In this document: one piece after another, positions 1-6,018 of the stretch
How the letters are laid out: the number at the start of each line of letters is the position of its first letter
Numbering within the stretch: the first letter of the stretch is position 1
Assembly: GCA_964426675.1 (NCBI GenBank)
Contig: CAYRRM010000088.1
Location: 1-6,018, forward strand
Reading direction: 5' to 3'
DNA from: DYMC01 sp035406705
Lineage (GTDB): Bacteria > Verrucomicrobiota > Lentisphaeria > Victivallales > GWF2-50-93
DNA: 6,018 bases
Position numbers and translations under genes: made by a program
The notes under the pieces: generated by a model
Database searches by the model: none
What the model was told of the DNA's origin: nothing
What the model saw: the letters and a program-made list of their open reading frames with translations, nothing else

Positions 1-35
1 TAATACCAGACCAGTGTTCCTGTAACCCTGATCAT
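1..35 (-). CDS. cas4: Cas4 CRISPR adaptation nuclease, N-terminal fragment (gene continues past the left edge)
   Basis: Only the first 11 codons are in the window, reading MIRVTGTLVWY. This resembles the usual opening of Cas4 proteins, a short beta strand with I/V-T-G-T followed by aromatic residues just before the first iron-sulfur cysteine, which would lie outside the window. Cas4 is a RecB-like, Fe-S-containing nuclease that works with Cas1-Cas2 to trim prespacers and select those with a correct PAM. The ATG at 33-35 is the only start possible in this frame, because an in-frame TGA lies two codons upstream. Its position directly after cas3 on the same strand is where I-B loci carry cas4-cas1-cas2. 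No Shine-Dalgarno sequence precedes it. The catalytic core cannot be examined here, so identity rests on eleven residues plus context. Confidence 0.8.
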   Translation of the reverse strand, partial: MIRVTGTLVWY

Positions 36-109
36 TTTATTTCATGTGTTTGCGGGCATAAGTCATTTCTTTGTGCTTGAAAAGCATTATAACTAAATGA
101 TTGAATGCA
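36..109 (-). promoter_or_regulatory. cas3-cas4 intergenic gap with possible promoter for the adaptation genes
   Basis: This 74-nt gap is the only one longer than 20 nt between genes here. On the minus strand it contains a perfect TATAAT hexamer at 86-91, about 50 nt before the cas4 ATG. The best -35 match at normal spacing (TGGTAA, 18 nt away, overlapping the cas3 stop) agrees at only 3 of 6 positions. A small perfect hairpin, TGCTT-TTC-AAGCA, lies at 76-88, too short to terminate. A 9-codon ORF (37-66, MTYARKHMK) ends one base before the cas4 start. In such AT-rich DNA a TATAAT can arise by chance, so the promoter call is tentative. Confidence 0.3.
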
Positions 110-2464
110 TTACCATATGACACAGGAAGAAGAAAATTTAAAACCTGTTTCAGAATCATAGAATTCACCTATGTTTTCTTTCGTTACAAGATGAAAGCCG
201 TTGATTTTTGGAGGTTTATTCGATGTCCGAGATGATACTGAAATCACGTATTTATAAAATTTATTCTTAATTTTATTAAACTCTTTTTTTCGCAACCAAA
301 AATTATCTTCTTTAATAATCATTTCATAATTTTTCCAATATTTGCTAGCTTCTTCATTCAACTCAATAAAAATATCTATTTTTTCTTCATCTTCTATAAG
401 CTTAAACCTACCAACTTCATCATAGTTCAAATACTTAATATGCTTAATATATTCGTTAGAAAGGTCATTGGAAATAGAATTTCTTAGATTCCTGAAATAT
501 TCTTCAACGTAATAAAATAAATCTGGTTCATTTAGTTCTGCTATTGATTGTACTAATCTTTCTGTGCAATCTATAAGAATAGTATCATATATTAATGTGC
601 TAAATTTTCTATTATTGTCAGAAACCAATTTTACTATTTCGACTTCACCTTTGTTCATTTGTCCGTTTCGATTGGCTCTTCCTGCTACTTGACTGATGCT
701 ATCCATTGGGCCTAAATCCCTGATAACTTTCTCAAAATCAAGGTCCACTCCAGCTTCAACTAGTTGGGTTGTAATAAGTAATTTCTTATTATTTGACGGT
801 GCCTTAATTTTTTCTATTCGTTGAAATCTTTCATATGGAACGACATGGGAAGATAAATAAAAAATTTGGAATGCTAAGTTCTTCAAATAACCCTTGAGTG
901 ATTTAAACAATGCTTCTGCCGCCCCTACAGTGTTTAATACAACCATAGTATCTTTTGGTTGTTCCTTTAATTCTATAACTAATTTATCAACCAATTGATT
1001 AATCGTAAGTTGTTTTGTTGTATTAAACCTAATATGCGTCCTATTTAAGGATTGGAAAAATTGGTCTTTTTTCGGGACAACTTCTTTTGAAAACTCAAAG
1101 ATTGCTGGTTGCGTGGCTGTAGATAATATGAAATAGGTATTAAAATATTCTGCGAGATAACTTGCTACTTCTTTGAATAGCAACCAATACTTATGAGGAA
1201 AAGACTGAATTTCATCCAAAATAATAATACTTCCTGGTATCTTATTAAATTTCCTAATAACTTTTTTATTATTGGAAAAAAGAGTATGAAAAAATTGAAC
1301 AAAGGTTGTAATTATTATTTCTGAATCCCAACCTTCTATAAGAATTTCGCTTTCGTCAGCATCATATTCTGTTTTATAGATTTGATAAAAATAATCAGAT
1401 AAGTGATGATGAATCAATAAAATATCTGAGGTTGGTTTTTCTCCCATTGTTGTTTCATAAACATCTTCCAAGATTTTTGCATTCTGGTCAATAATACTCA
1501 AAAAAGGAAGGCAGTATATGACGCGGGGAGAATATTTTAACATTTCTTGAATGGCTTCCCTTAATTTAAGTGCAAATGCAATAGAAGTAAGTGTTTTTCC
1601 TGCCCCTGTGGGCGCAGTGAAAGATATAATTCTATTATTACTTAATTTGATTTCACTTACTTGGTTTATAACTTGTGTATAAATTTCATTTCTTAATTCA
1701 TCGACCTTACTCATGGGAGTATCAAAATTTTTATATTTACGGAATTTATCTATTAAATCCGGTTGGATAGTTTTTCTGGCAACAATGTTTTCTAAAACCG
1801 TTTCATGCTTATCCGCATCTAATAAAATAGAGTACAAGAGATGGTGGACCAAGAAGGGTAACAAACCCAAATGTTTATTATTGTCAAACCAGGTATGAAG
1901 TCCTAACTTTGTTAAATGCAATTTGTTATATGAGTTCATCTTCTCCACAACAGTTTCGAAATAGGGAAGATACCTTAAACAATTAAAGCAAAAATTTTCT
2001 ATCTGTTTTTGTAATATCTTTTCGTTTTCAAATCTTAAGTCATCTAAAACAGAAATGAGATTTGTATGATGCCTCCTGACTACTATAAAAGATGAATGAA
2101 GAAAAAATTCCTTCCATTCGTTTTCAAGTTTATTTTCTTGTAAATATTGGTCAACAGCATAATAAGTGGCAATGGCTGATAAAAGGCTGTGCTTAGTTTC
2201 TTCTTGATTTTTTAATTTAGCTTTTTTTTCTATATCACGCTCTGCCAAATACTCTTGAAAAAATCTCGTTGCTTTTCCAAAATCATGATAAACGCCTATC
2301 AGATAAGATATTCCAATTAAAGCCTGTTTATCTAAACACGGAATATTTAGAGGTAACTTTTTAATCAAATATTCACTTAATTTTCCTGTATTTTCCAGAT
2401 GATGTTTTAATGGTTTTTCTGGATGTGCAAGACATCTCTTACAAGATGGCGATAACATTTCCAT
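110..2464 (-). CDS. cas3: Cas3 HD nuclease-helicase of the type I-B CRISPR system
   Basis: A 784-residue fused Cas3, full length for the I-B family. It is recruited to the R-loop made by Cascade, unwinds DNA 3'-5' using ATP and degrades it with its metal-dependent HD nuclease. The N-terminal HD domain (about 15-235) shows likely metal ligands H21/H22, H60-D61, H92, the HH pair 132-133 and probably D216. The SF2 helicase follows: Walker A APTGAGKT (284-291), DEIQ box (417-420), motif III STAT (448-451), motif V around TQLVEAGVDLDF (566-577) and motif VI QVAGRANRNG (592-601). A C-terminal accessory region runs from about 640 to 784. All key motifs look intact. The start overlaps cas5 by 26 nt; an in-frame TAA two codons upstream rules out a longer form. 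A second ATG is codon 3, and no Shine-Dalgarno site is visible, suggesting translational coupling to cas5. Confidence 0.97.
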   Translation of the reverse strand: MEMLSPSCKRCLAHPEKPLKHHLENTGKLSEYLIKKLPLNIPCLDKQALIGISYLIGVYHDFGKATRFFQEYLAERDIEKKAKLKNQEETKHSLLSAIATYYAVDQYLQENKLENEWKEFFLHSSFIVVRRHHTNLISVLDDLRFENEKILQKQIENFCFNCLRYLPYFETVVEKMNSYNKLHLTKLGLHTWFDNNKHLGLLPFLVHHLLYSILLDADKHETVLENIVARKTIQPDLIDKFRKYKNFDTPMSKVDELRNEIYTQVINQVSEIKLSNNRIISFTAPTGAGKTLTSIAFALKLREAIQEMLKYSPRVIYCLPFLSIIDQNAKILEDVYETTMGEKPTSDILLIHHHLSDYFYQIYKTEYDADESEILIEGWDSEIIITTFVQFFHTLFSNNKKVIRKFNKIPGSIIILDEIQSFPHKYWLLFKEVASYLAEYFNTYFILSTATQPAIFEFSKEVVPKKDQFFQSLNRTHIRFNTTKQLTINQLVDKLVIELKEQPKDTMVVLNTVGAAEALFKSLKGYLKNLAFQIFYLSSHVVPYERFQRIEKIKAPSNNKKLLITTQLVEAGVDLDFEKVIRDLGPMDSISQVAGRANRNGQMNKGEVEIVKLVSDNNRKFSTLIYDTILIDCTERLVQSIAELNEPDLFYYVEEYFRNLRNSISNDLSNEYIKHIKYLNYDEVGRFKLIEDEEKIDIFIELNEEASKYWKNYEMIIKEDNFWLRKKEFNKIKNKFYKYVISVSSRTSNKPPKINGFHLVTKENIGEFYDSETGFKFSSSCVIW

Positions 2465-3158
2465 TTTTTAACCGGATAAAATCGTTATTCAAAGCCTTTA
2501 TCGAAGAACCATTTGCTTCAAATATGATTTCTTTATATTCGTTCACTATCCTTCCTTCTATCATGTCTACAGGGATTCTATCTTTAAAATATCTTTTCCC
2601 AGTTTCAAATTCAACTGTAAGAGAAGAATCAATCGGTATAACGGTCAGAACATTTGCATATTCCTTTATCTGTTCAACTACCTCTGTTTCTTCAATAAAT
2701 TCAAAGTTTGCAATTAATTCAGAGATGCCTAAATAAGGGGTATAAACACATTCATGTTTTTTTAACAAATCTCTAAATTTTTTGTAGACTGTTGAATCTG
2801 CATGGGCAAAATAAACTCTGAACTTAGGAGATTTTAGAAACTCAAAAGTAACTGGAGTTCTTGGGCTGTGTGACCCAATTTTTATTGGTGTCCAGTACCC
2901 ATCTTTAGTATTTATGAGATTTATTGAAAATCTAATTTTTTTTATAGGGTTTAATATACGTATAGCGATTTTTGCGTTGCTTTTATTCATTATTTTCAAA
3001 TATTCATCTTTATTAAAACCTAAAATAGCTCCAATGATACCTATTATGACAGTTCTTGGAGGAACAGAAAATGTCAAAGGAGATGAGGTTGTATAGTATT
3101 TTTTGAAATGAGCATAATCACCCCAAATATCAAATACAAGATATTTAGAAAAACTCAT
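2439..3158 (-). CDS. cas5: Cas5h (type I-B Cascade subunit, RAMP fold)
   Basis: A 239-residue protein of the Cas5 Hmari-type family. In Cascade one Cas5 copy holds the 5' handle of the crRNA and joins the Cas7 backbone to Cas8b. The N-terminal ferredoxin-like part carries the family signature: FDIWGDYAHFKK (9-20), then SVPPRTVIIGIIGAILG (31-47), where the P-x-T/S segment and following Gly-rich helix are typical of Cas5. HSPRTPVTFEFL (97-108) and YTPYLGISE (139-147) are also characteristic Cas5h segments. The start follows an AGGGAG site with 6-nt spacing. It lies 18 nt after cas7 and its last 26 nt overlap cas3. In I-B systems Cas6 rather than Cas5 normally processes crRNA; no Cas6 is seen in the window. 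Confidence 0.95.
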   Translation of the reverse strand: MSFSKYLVFDIWGDYAHFKKYYTTSSPLTFSVPPRTVIIGIIGAILGFNKDEYLKIMNKSNAKIAIRILNPIKKIRFSINLINTKDGYWTPIKIGSHSPRTPVTFEFLKSPKFRVYFAHADSTVYKKFRDLLKKHECVYTPYLGISELIANFEFIEETEVVEQIKEYANVLTVIPIDSSLTVEFETGKRYFKDRIPVDMIEGRIVNEYKEIIFEANGSSIKALNNDFIRLKNGNVIAIL

Positions 3159-3164
3159 TTATAA

Positions 3165-3170
3165 CTCCCT
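3165..3170 (-). promoter_or_regulatory. Shine-Dalgarno site of cas5
   Basis: AGGGAG on the minus strand, 6 nt before the cas5 ATG at 3156-3158, in the 18-nt gap after the cas7 stop. It supports this start codon. Confidence 0.8.
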
Positions 3171-3176
3171 TCATTT

Positions 3177-4133
3177 TTAAACTTTTGGTAATTTTATTTC
3201 TTGAAACTCTACATTGTTTACAAGGGATTTTATATTGACAGAGATGTTTTCTTTCACTATTTGCAAATCATCATCCTGCAAGTAGCGTACTTTAAGTATC
3301 TTATCTTTATTTTTTCCAAGTACCTTTGCAAGCTCTGTAAAGTCAAGCTTAACCTCTGAAATTGTTCTTATTTCTTCATGCGGTTTTTCTGAAATAAGAG
3401 CAATTTTTTTATCCAGGTCCCCTATGTGATAATTACTTTCTTTGTATATAATTTGAAGTAATAATCTTGGCATTTGACCTGACTTAGAACGAGTTATGAG
3501 ATTTTTTGTCCCATTCCACATTCCATCAATTAATAGTTCTATATCGCCTTCCGTTAATCCTGTATTTTTCGCAGCATTTTCGTTTATGATGCCATAGAAA
3601 CAAATTAAAGAATATGGAAGAATATATGCTTCCCAGAAAGTTCCTGCTCCTTTCTTTTCTGCAGATGGCAAAACAGTGGTTCCCTTTATTAATGTTGGCT
3701 CTCCAACTTTATGCAAAGATCTGCCAAATTTAAACTGGACCGGACCTGTTAAAGAGAATGCCCTTTCTGACGTATCTTGAGATTCTGTATCTTTTTTGGT
3801 TTTCTTGTCTTTTTTCAACGCAAAAGTTCCACCAAAGAGCCTAATGTCTATACACTTTTTTATTATCTCTTCGGGTGTTTTATACTCATCATATAATTTT
3901 TCCTTTGTTTTTAAACTACCATCCTGTTCTCTTTCTTCCCTTACAAATACATCTTGATTTTTAAAGTCATGAAGATAGTCCCGAATTGTTCTTTTTAGTC
4001 TCACATCAGTAACAATATTAATGCCTGTTTCTTCATCAATTCTTGGCCTATTTTCGTCAACGTCACCATTTGGATTTGCATCCCTGATGTCATAAATAAA
4101 TATAATCTCCGACCTATTTTTTATATTAGCCAT
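3177..4133 (-). CDS. cas7: Cas7 (Csh2), type I-B Cascade backbone subunit
   Basis: A 318-residue Cas7 of the DevR/Csh2 family. Several copies polymerise along the crRNA spacer to form the Cascade filament and hold the guide in segments for target pairing. Recognisable family segments, in order: DANPNGD (18-24) at the end of the first RAMP strand, VTDVRLKRTIRDYL (41-54), DIRLFGG (96-102), TGPVQF (129-134) and TRSKSGQMPRLLL (214-226). The length is normal for Csh2. Between DIRLFGG and TGPVQF lies a polar, lysine-rich stretch (about 107-122), probably a flexible loop. The ATG overlaps the cas8b end by 8 nt and is preceded by the best Shine-Dalgarno sequence in the window (GAGGAGG, 6-nt spacing), which fits the high copy number needed. 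A 318-residue frame with no internal stop and intact motifs argues for a functional gene. Confidence 0.97.
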   Translation of the reverse strand: MANIKNRSEIIFIYDIRDANPNGDVDENRPRIDEETGINIVTDVRLKRTIRDYLHDFKNQDVFVREEREQDGSLKTKEKLYDEYKTPEEIIKKCIDIRLFGGTFALKKDKKTKKDTESQDTSERAFSLTGPVQFKFGRSLHKVGEPTLIKGTTVLPSAEKKGAGTFWEAYILPYSLICFYGIINENAAKNTGLTEGDIELLIDGMWNGTKNLITRSKSGQMPRLLLQIIYKESNYHIGDLDKKIALISEKPHEEIRTISEVKLDFTELAKVLGKNKDKILKVRYLQDDDLQIVKENISVNIKSLVNNVEFQEIKLPKV

Positions 4134-4533
4134 TTTGTTCCTCCTCTTTAATTTTTAGATAATTGGATACTTCGCTTGTTAAATTCATGCCAAGGACAAA
4201 ATAAAAATTAAGTTCATCAGTATTTATTTTCCAGTTCTTTCCACTTTCAATAAAGTAAGATGAAATAAGGCTTTCTATATCACGATAGTAATTCTTTTTA
4301 TATTCTTCCAGTTTGTTTTGTGTTTTTGAAAGCAATCCCTTAAAATCGGCTTCTCTCATCTTAAAGTTTTTTAAATGCTTTCTGAAAGGAGCAGCCCCTC
4401 TTTCTGAAAATTGGATATCTAATAACTTTTGAACCAGAACACCAAGCAAAAATATAGCTTTGTGTGGAGGCGAATAAAATGTATCAGGGAACTTATTAAA
4501 AAATTCTTCAATTTTTGCTTTCAGCTCATTCAT
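4126..4533 (-). CDS. cas11b: Cas11b small subunit, predicted internal translation product of cas8b
   Basis: Codon 471 of cas8b is an ATG at 4531-4533 preceded by AAGGAGA, with 8 nt between the AGGAG core and the ATG, a better initiation region than that of cas8b itself. The product would be the last 135 residues of Cas8b in the same frame, starting MNELKAKIEEFF: all-helical by eye, with the conserved ERGAAPFRKHL and NFYFVLGMNL segments. Some I-B, I-C and I-D systems are known to make their Cas11 small subunit this way. Several Cas11 copies line the belly of Cascade and stabilise the R-loop. No separate small-subunit gene is present among the genes here, which fits. The size matches the expected range for Cas11b. 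That it is made in this organism is inference. Confidence 0.75.
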   Translation of the reverse strand: MNELKAKIEEFFNKFPDTFYSPPHKAIFLLGVLVQKLLDIQFSERGAAPFRKHLKNFKMREADFKGLLSKTQNKLEEYKKNYYRDIESLISSYFIESGKNWKINTDELNFYFVLGMNLTSEVSNYLKIKEEEQNG

Positions 4534-5943
4534 AATTTCGTCTCCTTTTTGTATATAACTTTTCTCAAACAAAATTCCCAATTTTTTTAAAAATAAAAAT
4601 GTTGCATACGCTTCTAAAACCATAGGTTTCTTCCAATTAGTTTGTTTTAGCAATTCTTCGCGAATTTTGGTCATAAACCAAGAAAATAAAATTTCAGAAT
4701 CAAATTTAACTCCTTTAAATATCATATCCATAATTTCTAAAAAATTCTTGACAGAAGGTACAAACTTTCTTAATTTACCAAAAGTAAATGCAATATCGAT
4801 ATATTGCCTGCCAATTTTTACATTTTTAAAGATTTCAATTTGTTTAACGCCTTCTATAACTTCAAGAATATTTTTTATTCTTGAAGGTAGAACATCTTCT
4901 ATAAAACAAGTTATTTTAAAAACTTGTGGATTTGTAGCCGCAAAAAATAGAAAGTTGAAGGTTAAACTATCTTTGTATTTTCCAAGAGCATCAAGGATGT
5001 CCTCTTCATCATCACTTCTTTTTTTTAAAGATTTTAAATTTAGCTTTTTATCTTTCATGTTGGAAGGGAATTCAAAAAAAGTTTTGACTATGTTTTCTTT
5101 TCCTGTTATTCCCATAATAAATTTAGGTATAAGATAATACTGCTGCCCTCCTATTGAAAATTTTAAGTTTTCATCCATGTATTTTTTCCCCTCTTCTAAC
5201 GTCAAGGTACACTCAAGGCATACAGGGGCGTTTTTCCATGCATTAAGATAATTAAAGCCCCCTGCAATATATCCGGGTTTATCGAGTGTATAAAACTTAA
5301 ACACTTTGTTGATTGCATTGCCGTACACTTCTTCTTTCTTTGTGCCACAAACAGAGCAAACGTGATTTTTTCTAACTATTTGCTTATAATCTTTTTTTAC
5401 CTGCTCAATAAGAATATCTTGAAATATTTTGAAGTCTCCTATATAACGGATATCGCCACTGTTAATAAAACCTACAGTAAATAGACATCCTTCTTTTGCT
5501 TGAGGTTGTAATTTGATTTCGTAGTATTTGTTTCTCAAATCTTTCTTCATAGAATGCTCACTTTTTTTAATCGCTTCACATAATGACTTTACAAAGTAAT
5601 CGCCAATAGATTCATATTTATTTATCCAAGACATAATTTTATTTTTGAAGAATTTATCGACTTCAGTAATTTTAGAAGTAAGAGTAAAGTCAGCACCTTG
5701 CGATGCGCCTCTACGATATAGATATTTAAGAATCTTATTTTTTGAAAAATCCTCAATCCTAATTTCTTTATAATTTAGACTAATAGCTGCATCATGAAAA
5801 ACTTGCTCAAAAACTGCTATTAATACTTTTGGGTACTTTCCATCTTTATTAGGATTATGAACAACACAAGACAATAAATTTGCAGAGTTCTTTTTCCCCT
5901 GTTGCAATATTATCTCACCGAGTTCTTTTATTGCTTGTATCAT
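4126..5943 (-). CDS. cas8b: Cas8b (Csh1, TM1802 family), type I-B Cascade large subunit
   Basis: A 605-residue large subunit. In I-B Cascade, Cas8b recognises the PAM, helps open the target duplex and recruits Cas3. The opening MIQAIKELGEIILQQ is typical of Csh1 proteins. A four-cysteine zinc-binding site is visible, C196-x2-C199 and C242-x2-C245, characteristic of Cas8b. The C-terminal part from about 471 is helical and carries the well-conserved segments HKAIFLLGVLVQKLL (494-508), ERGAAPFRKHL (514-524) and NFYFVLGMNL (579-588); it corresponds to the small-subunit region. Residues 295-318 are rich in lysine then acidic residues, probably an exposed loop. The ATG is the first in frame: an in-frame TAA lies two codons upstream. 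No Shine-Dalgarno site precedes it, and the start overlaps a stop in another frame as TAATG. It overlaps cas7 by 8 nt. Confidence 0.96.
   Translation of the reverse strand: MIQAIKELGEIILQQGKKNSANLLSCVVHNPNKDGKYPKVLIAVFEQVFHDAAISLNYKEIRIEDFSKNKILKYLYRRGASQGADFTLTSKITEVDKFFKNKIMSWINKYESIGDYFVKSLCEAIKKSEHSMKKDLRNKYYEIKLQPQAKEGCLFTVGFINSGDIRYIGDFKIFQDILIEQVKKDYKQIVRKNHVCSVCGTKKEEVYGNAINKVFKFYTLDKPGYIAGGFNYLNAWKNAPVCLECTLTLEEGKKYMDENLKFSIGGQQYYLIPKFIMGITGKENIVKTFFEFPSNMKDKKLNLKSLKKRSDDEEDILDALGKYKDSLTFNFLFFAATNPQVFKITCFIEDVLPSRIKNILEVIEGVKQIEIFKNVKIGRQYIDIAFTFGKLRKFVPSVKNFLEIMDMIFKGVKFDSEILFSWFMTKIREELLKQTNWKKPMVLEAYATFLFLKKLGILFEKSYIQKGDEIMNELKAKIEEFFNKFPDTFYSPPHKAIFLLGVLVQKLLDIQFSERGAAPFRKHLKNFKMREADFKGLLSKTQNKLEEYKKNYYRDIESLISSYFIESGKNWKINTDELNFYFVLGMNLTSEVSNYLKIKEEEQNG
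4140..4146 (-). promoter_or_regulatory. Strong Shine-Dalgarno site of cas7
   Basis: GAGGAGG on the minus strand, 6 nt before the cas7 ATG (4131-4133). It lies inside the 3' end of cas8b, encoding part of that protein's acidic tail, so translation of cas7 is probably independent of, or only partly coupled to, cas8b. Confidence 0.9.
4541..4547 (-). promoter_or_regulatory. Internal Shine-Dalgarno site for cas11b within cas8b
   Basis: AAGGAGA on the minus strand, within cas8b codons for K466-G467-D468. The AGGAG core (4542-4546) is 8 nt from the in-frame ATG at codon 471. It decides the start of the predicted Cas11b. Confidence 0.75.
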
Positions 5944-6018
5944 TAGTTTTTATATTGCATTTTTTTGCCAGTACCCGCATTGGTAACACATATATGAGAC
6001 GCGGTGCTATGGAAAAAT
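5944..6018 (-). other. Region upstream of cas8b; no gene assigned
   Basis: Seventy-five bases before the cas8b ATG. On the minus strand one frame is open from the window edge to a TAA that overlaps the cas8b start as TAATG, ending ...NAGTGKKMQYKN. This could be the tail of an upstream gene, in which case cas8b would be translationally coupled to it, but 24 residues in an AT-rich background can stay open by chance. It does not end in the glycine-rich G-x-G-F-G motif of Cas6, the gene often found here. The cas8b frame itself has stops (TAG at 6007-6009, TAA at 5950-5952). I see no convincing promoter, repeat or Shine-Dalgarno sequence. Confidence 0.35.

Noticed and set aside
76..88. TGCTT-TTC-AAGCA hairpin after cas3, considered as a terminator
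   Set aside because: The stem is only 5 bp with a 3-nt loop and no following T-run on the minus strand; it would not stop transcription.
1713..1898. 61-codon plus-strand frame antisense to cas3, and a similar 60-codon one at 2914-3096 antisense to cas5
   Set aside because: Short, antisense to conserved coding sequence, and of a composition expected by chance.
2410..2736. 108-codon open frame on the plus strand across the cas5-cas3 junction
   Set aside because: Antisense to two well-supported genes, with no recognisable motif and no ribosome site noticed.
4667..5137. 156-codon open frame on the plus strand
   Set aside because: It lies wholly antisense to cas8b, whose protein family is clear. 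The predicted protein is low-complexity (Ser, Phe, Leu, Ile, Lys), as expected from the reverse of an AT-rich gene.
5176..5196. GAGGGG followed by an in-frame ATG at cas8b codon 256, a possible second internal start
   Set aside because: The complementary core is poorer and spacing is about 10 nt or more. The start would fall just after the zinc-binding site and give a 350-residue product matching no known subunit.
1..6018. Base composition step at the window edges (24 G/C of 60 at 1-60; 24 of 58 at 5961-6018; 14 of 60 at 4561-4620)
   Set aside because: Other 60-base stretches inside the operon reach 19-22 G/C, so the short edge samples do not support a claim of separate origin.
1..6018. CRISPR array, tRNA, transposon ends or toxin-antitoxin genes
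   Set aside because: No regularly spaced direct repeats, clover-leaf sequence, terminal inverted repeats or extra small genes were seen; nearly all bases belong to the cas genes. An array may lie outside the window.

Overview
The window is the effector half of a subtype I-B CRISPR-Cas locus (Hmari/'Csh' type), read entirely on the minus strand. In transcription order it holds cas8b (csh1), cas7 (csh2), cas5 (cas5h), cas3 and the first 11 codons of cas4, which runs off the left edge. This is the standard I-B order. Low overall GC, tight gene packing and GGAGG-type ribosome binding sites before some genes suggest a low-GC Firmicute, probably a clostridial lineage. The host cannot be named from the sequence.

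Layout, from right to left: 5944-6018 is a short upstream edge with no gene I can assign; cas6 is often here in I-B loci, but no Cas6-like tail is readable. cas8b (4126-5943) overlaps cas7 (3177-4133) by 8 nt. cas7 is followed after 18 nt by cas5 (2439-3158). cas5 overlaps cas3 (110-2464) by 26 nt. A 74-nt gap (36-109) then separates cas3 from the cas4 start at 35. That gap is the only sizeable non-coding stretch and holds a possible -10 box and a possible 9-codon leader ORF. No CRISPR array, RNA gene or mobile element is visible.

How the genes work together: Cas8b (large subunit), Cas7 (crRNA-binding backbone) and Cas5 (5' handle cap) form the Cascade interference complex, with a small Cas11 subunit very likely translated from inside cas8b. 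Cas3 (HD nuclease plus SF2 helicase) is recruited to degrade the DNA target. Cas4 would act with Cas1 and Cas2, outside the window, in spacer acquisition.

The most rewarding detail is a well-formed internal ribosome binding site and ATG in cas8b (site 4541-4547, ATG 4531-4533), which would make a 135-residue Cas11b. More broadly, good Shine-Dalgarno sites precede cas7, cas5 and the internal cas11b start, while cas8b, cas3 and cas4 have none. The system itself is a known type; I see no evidence of a new class of system.
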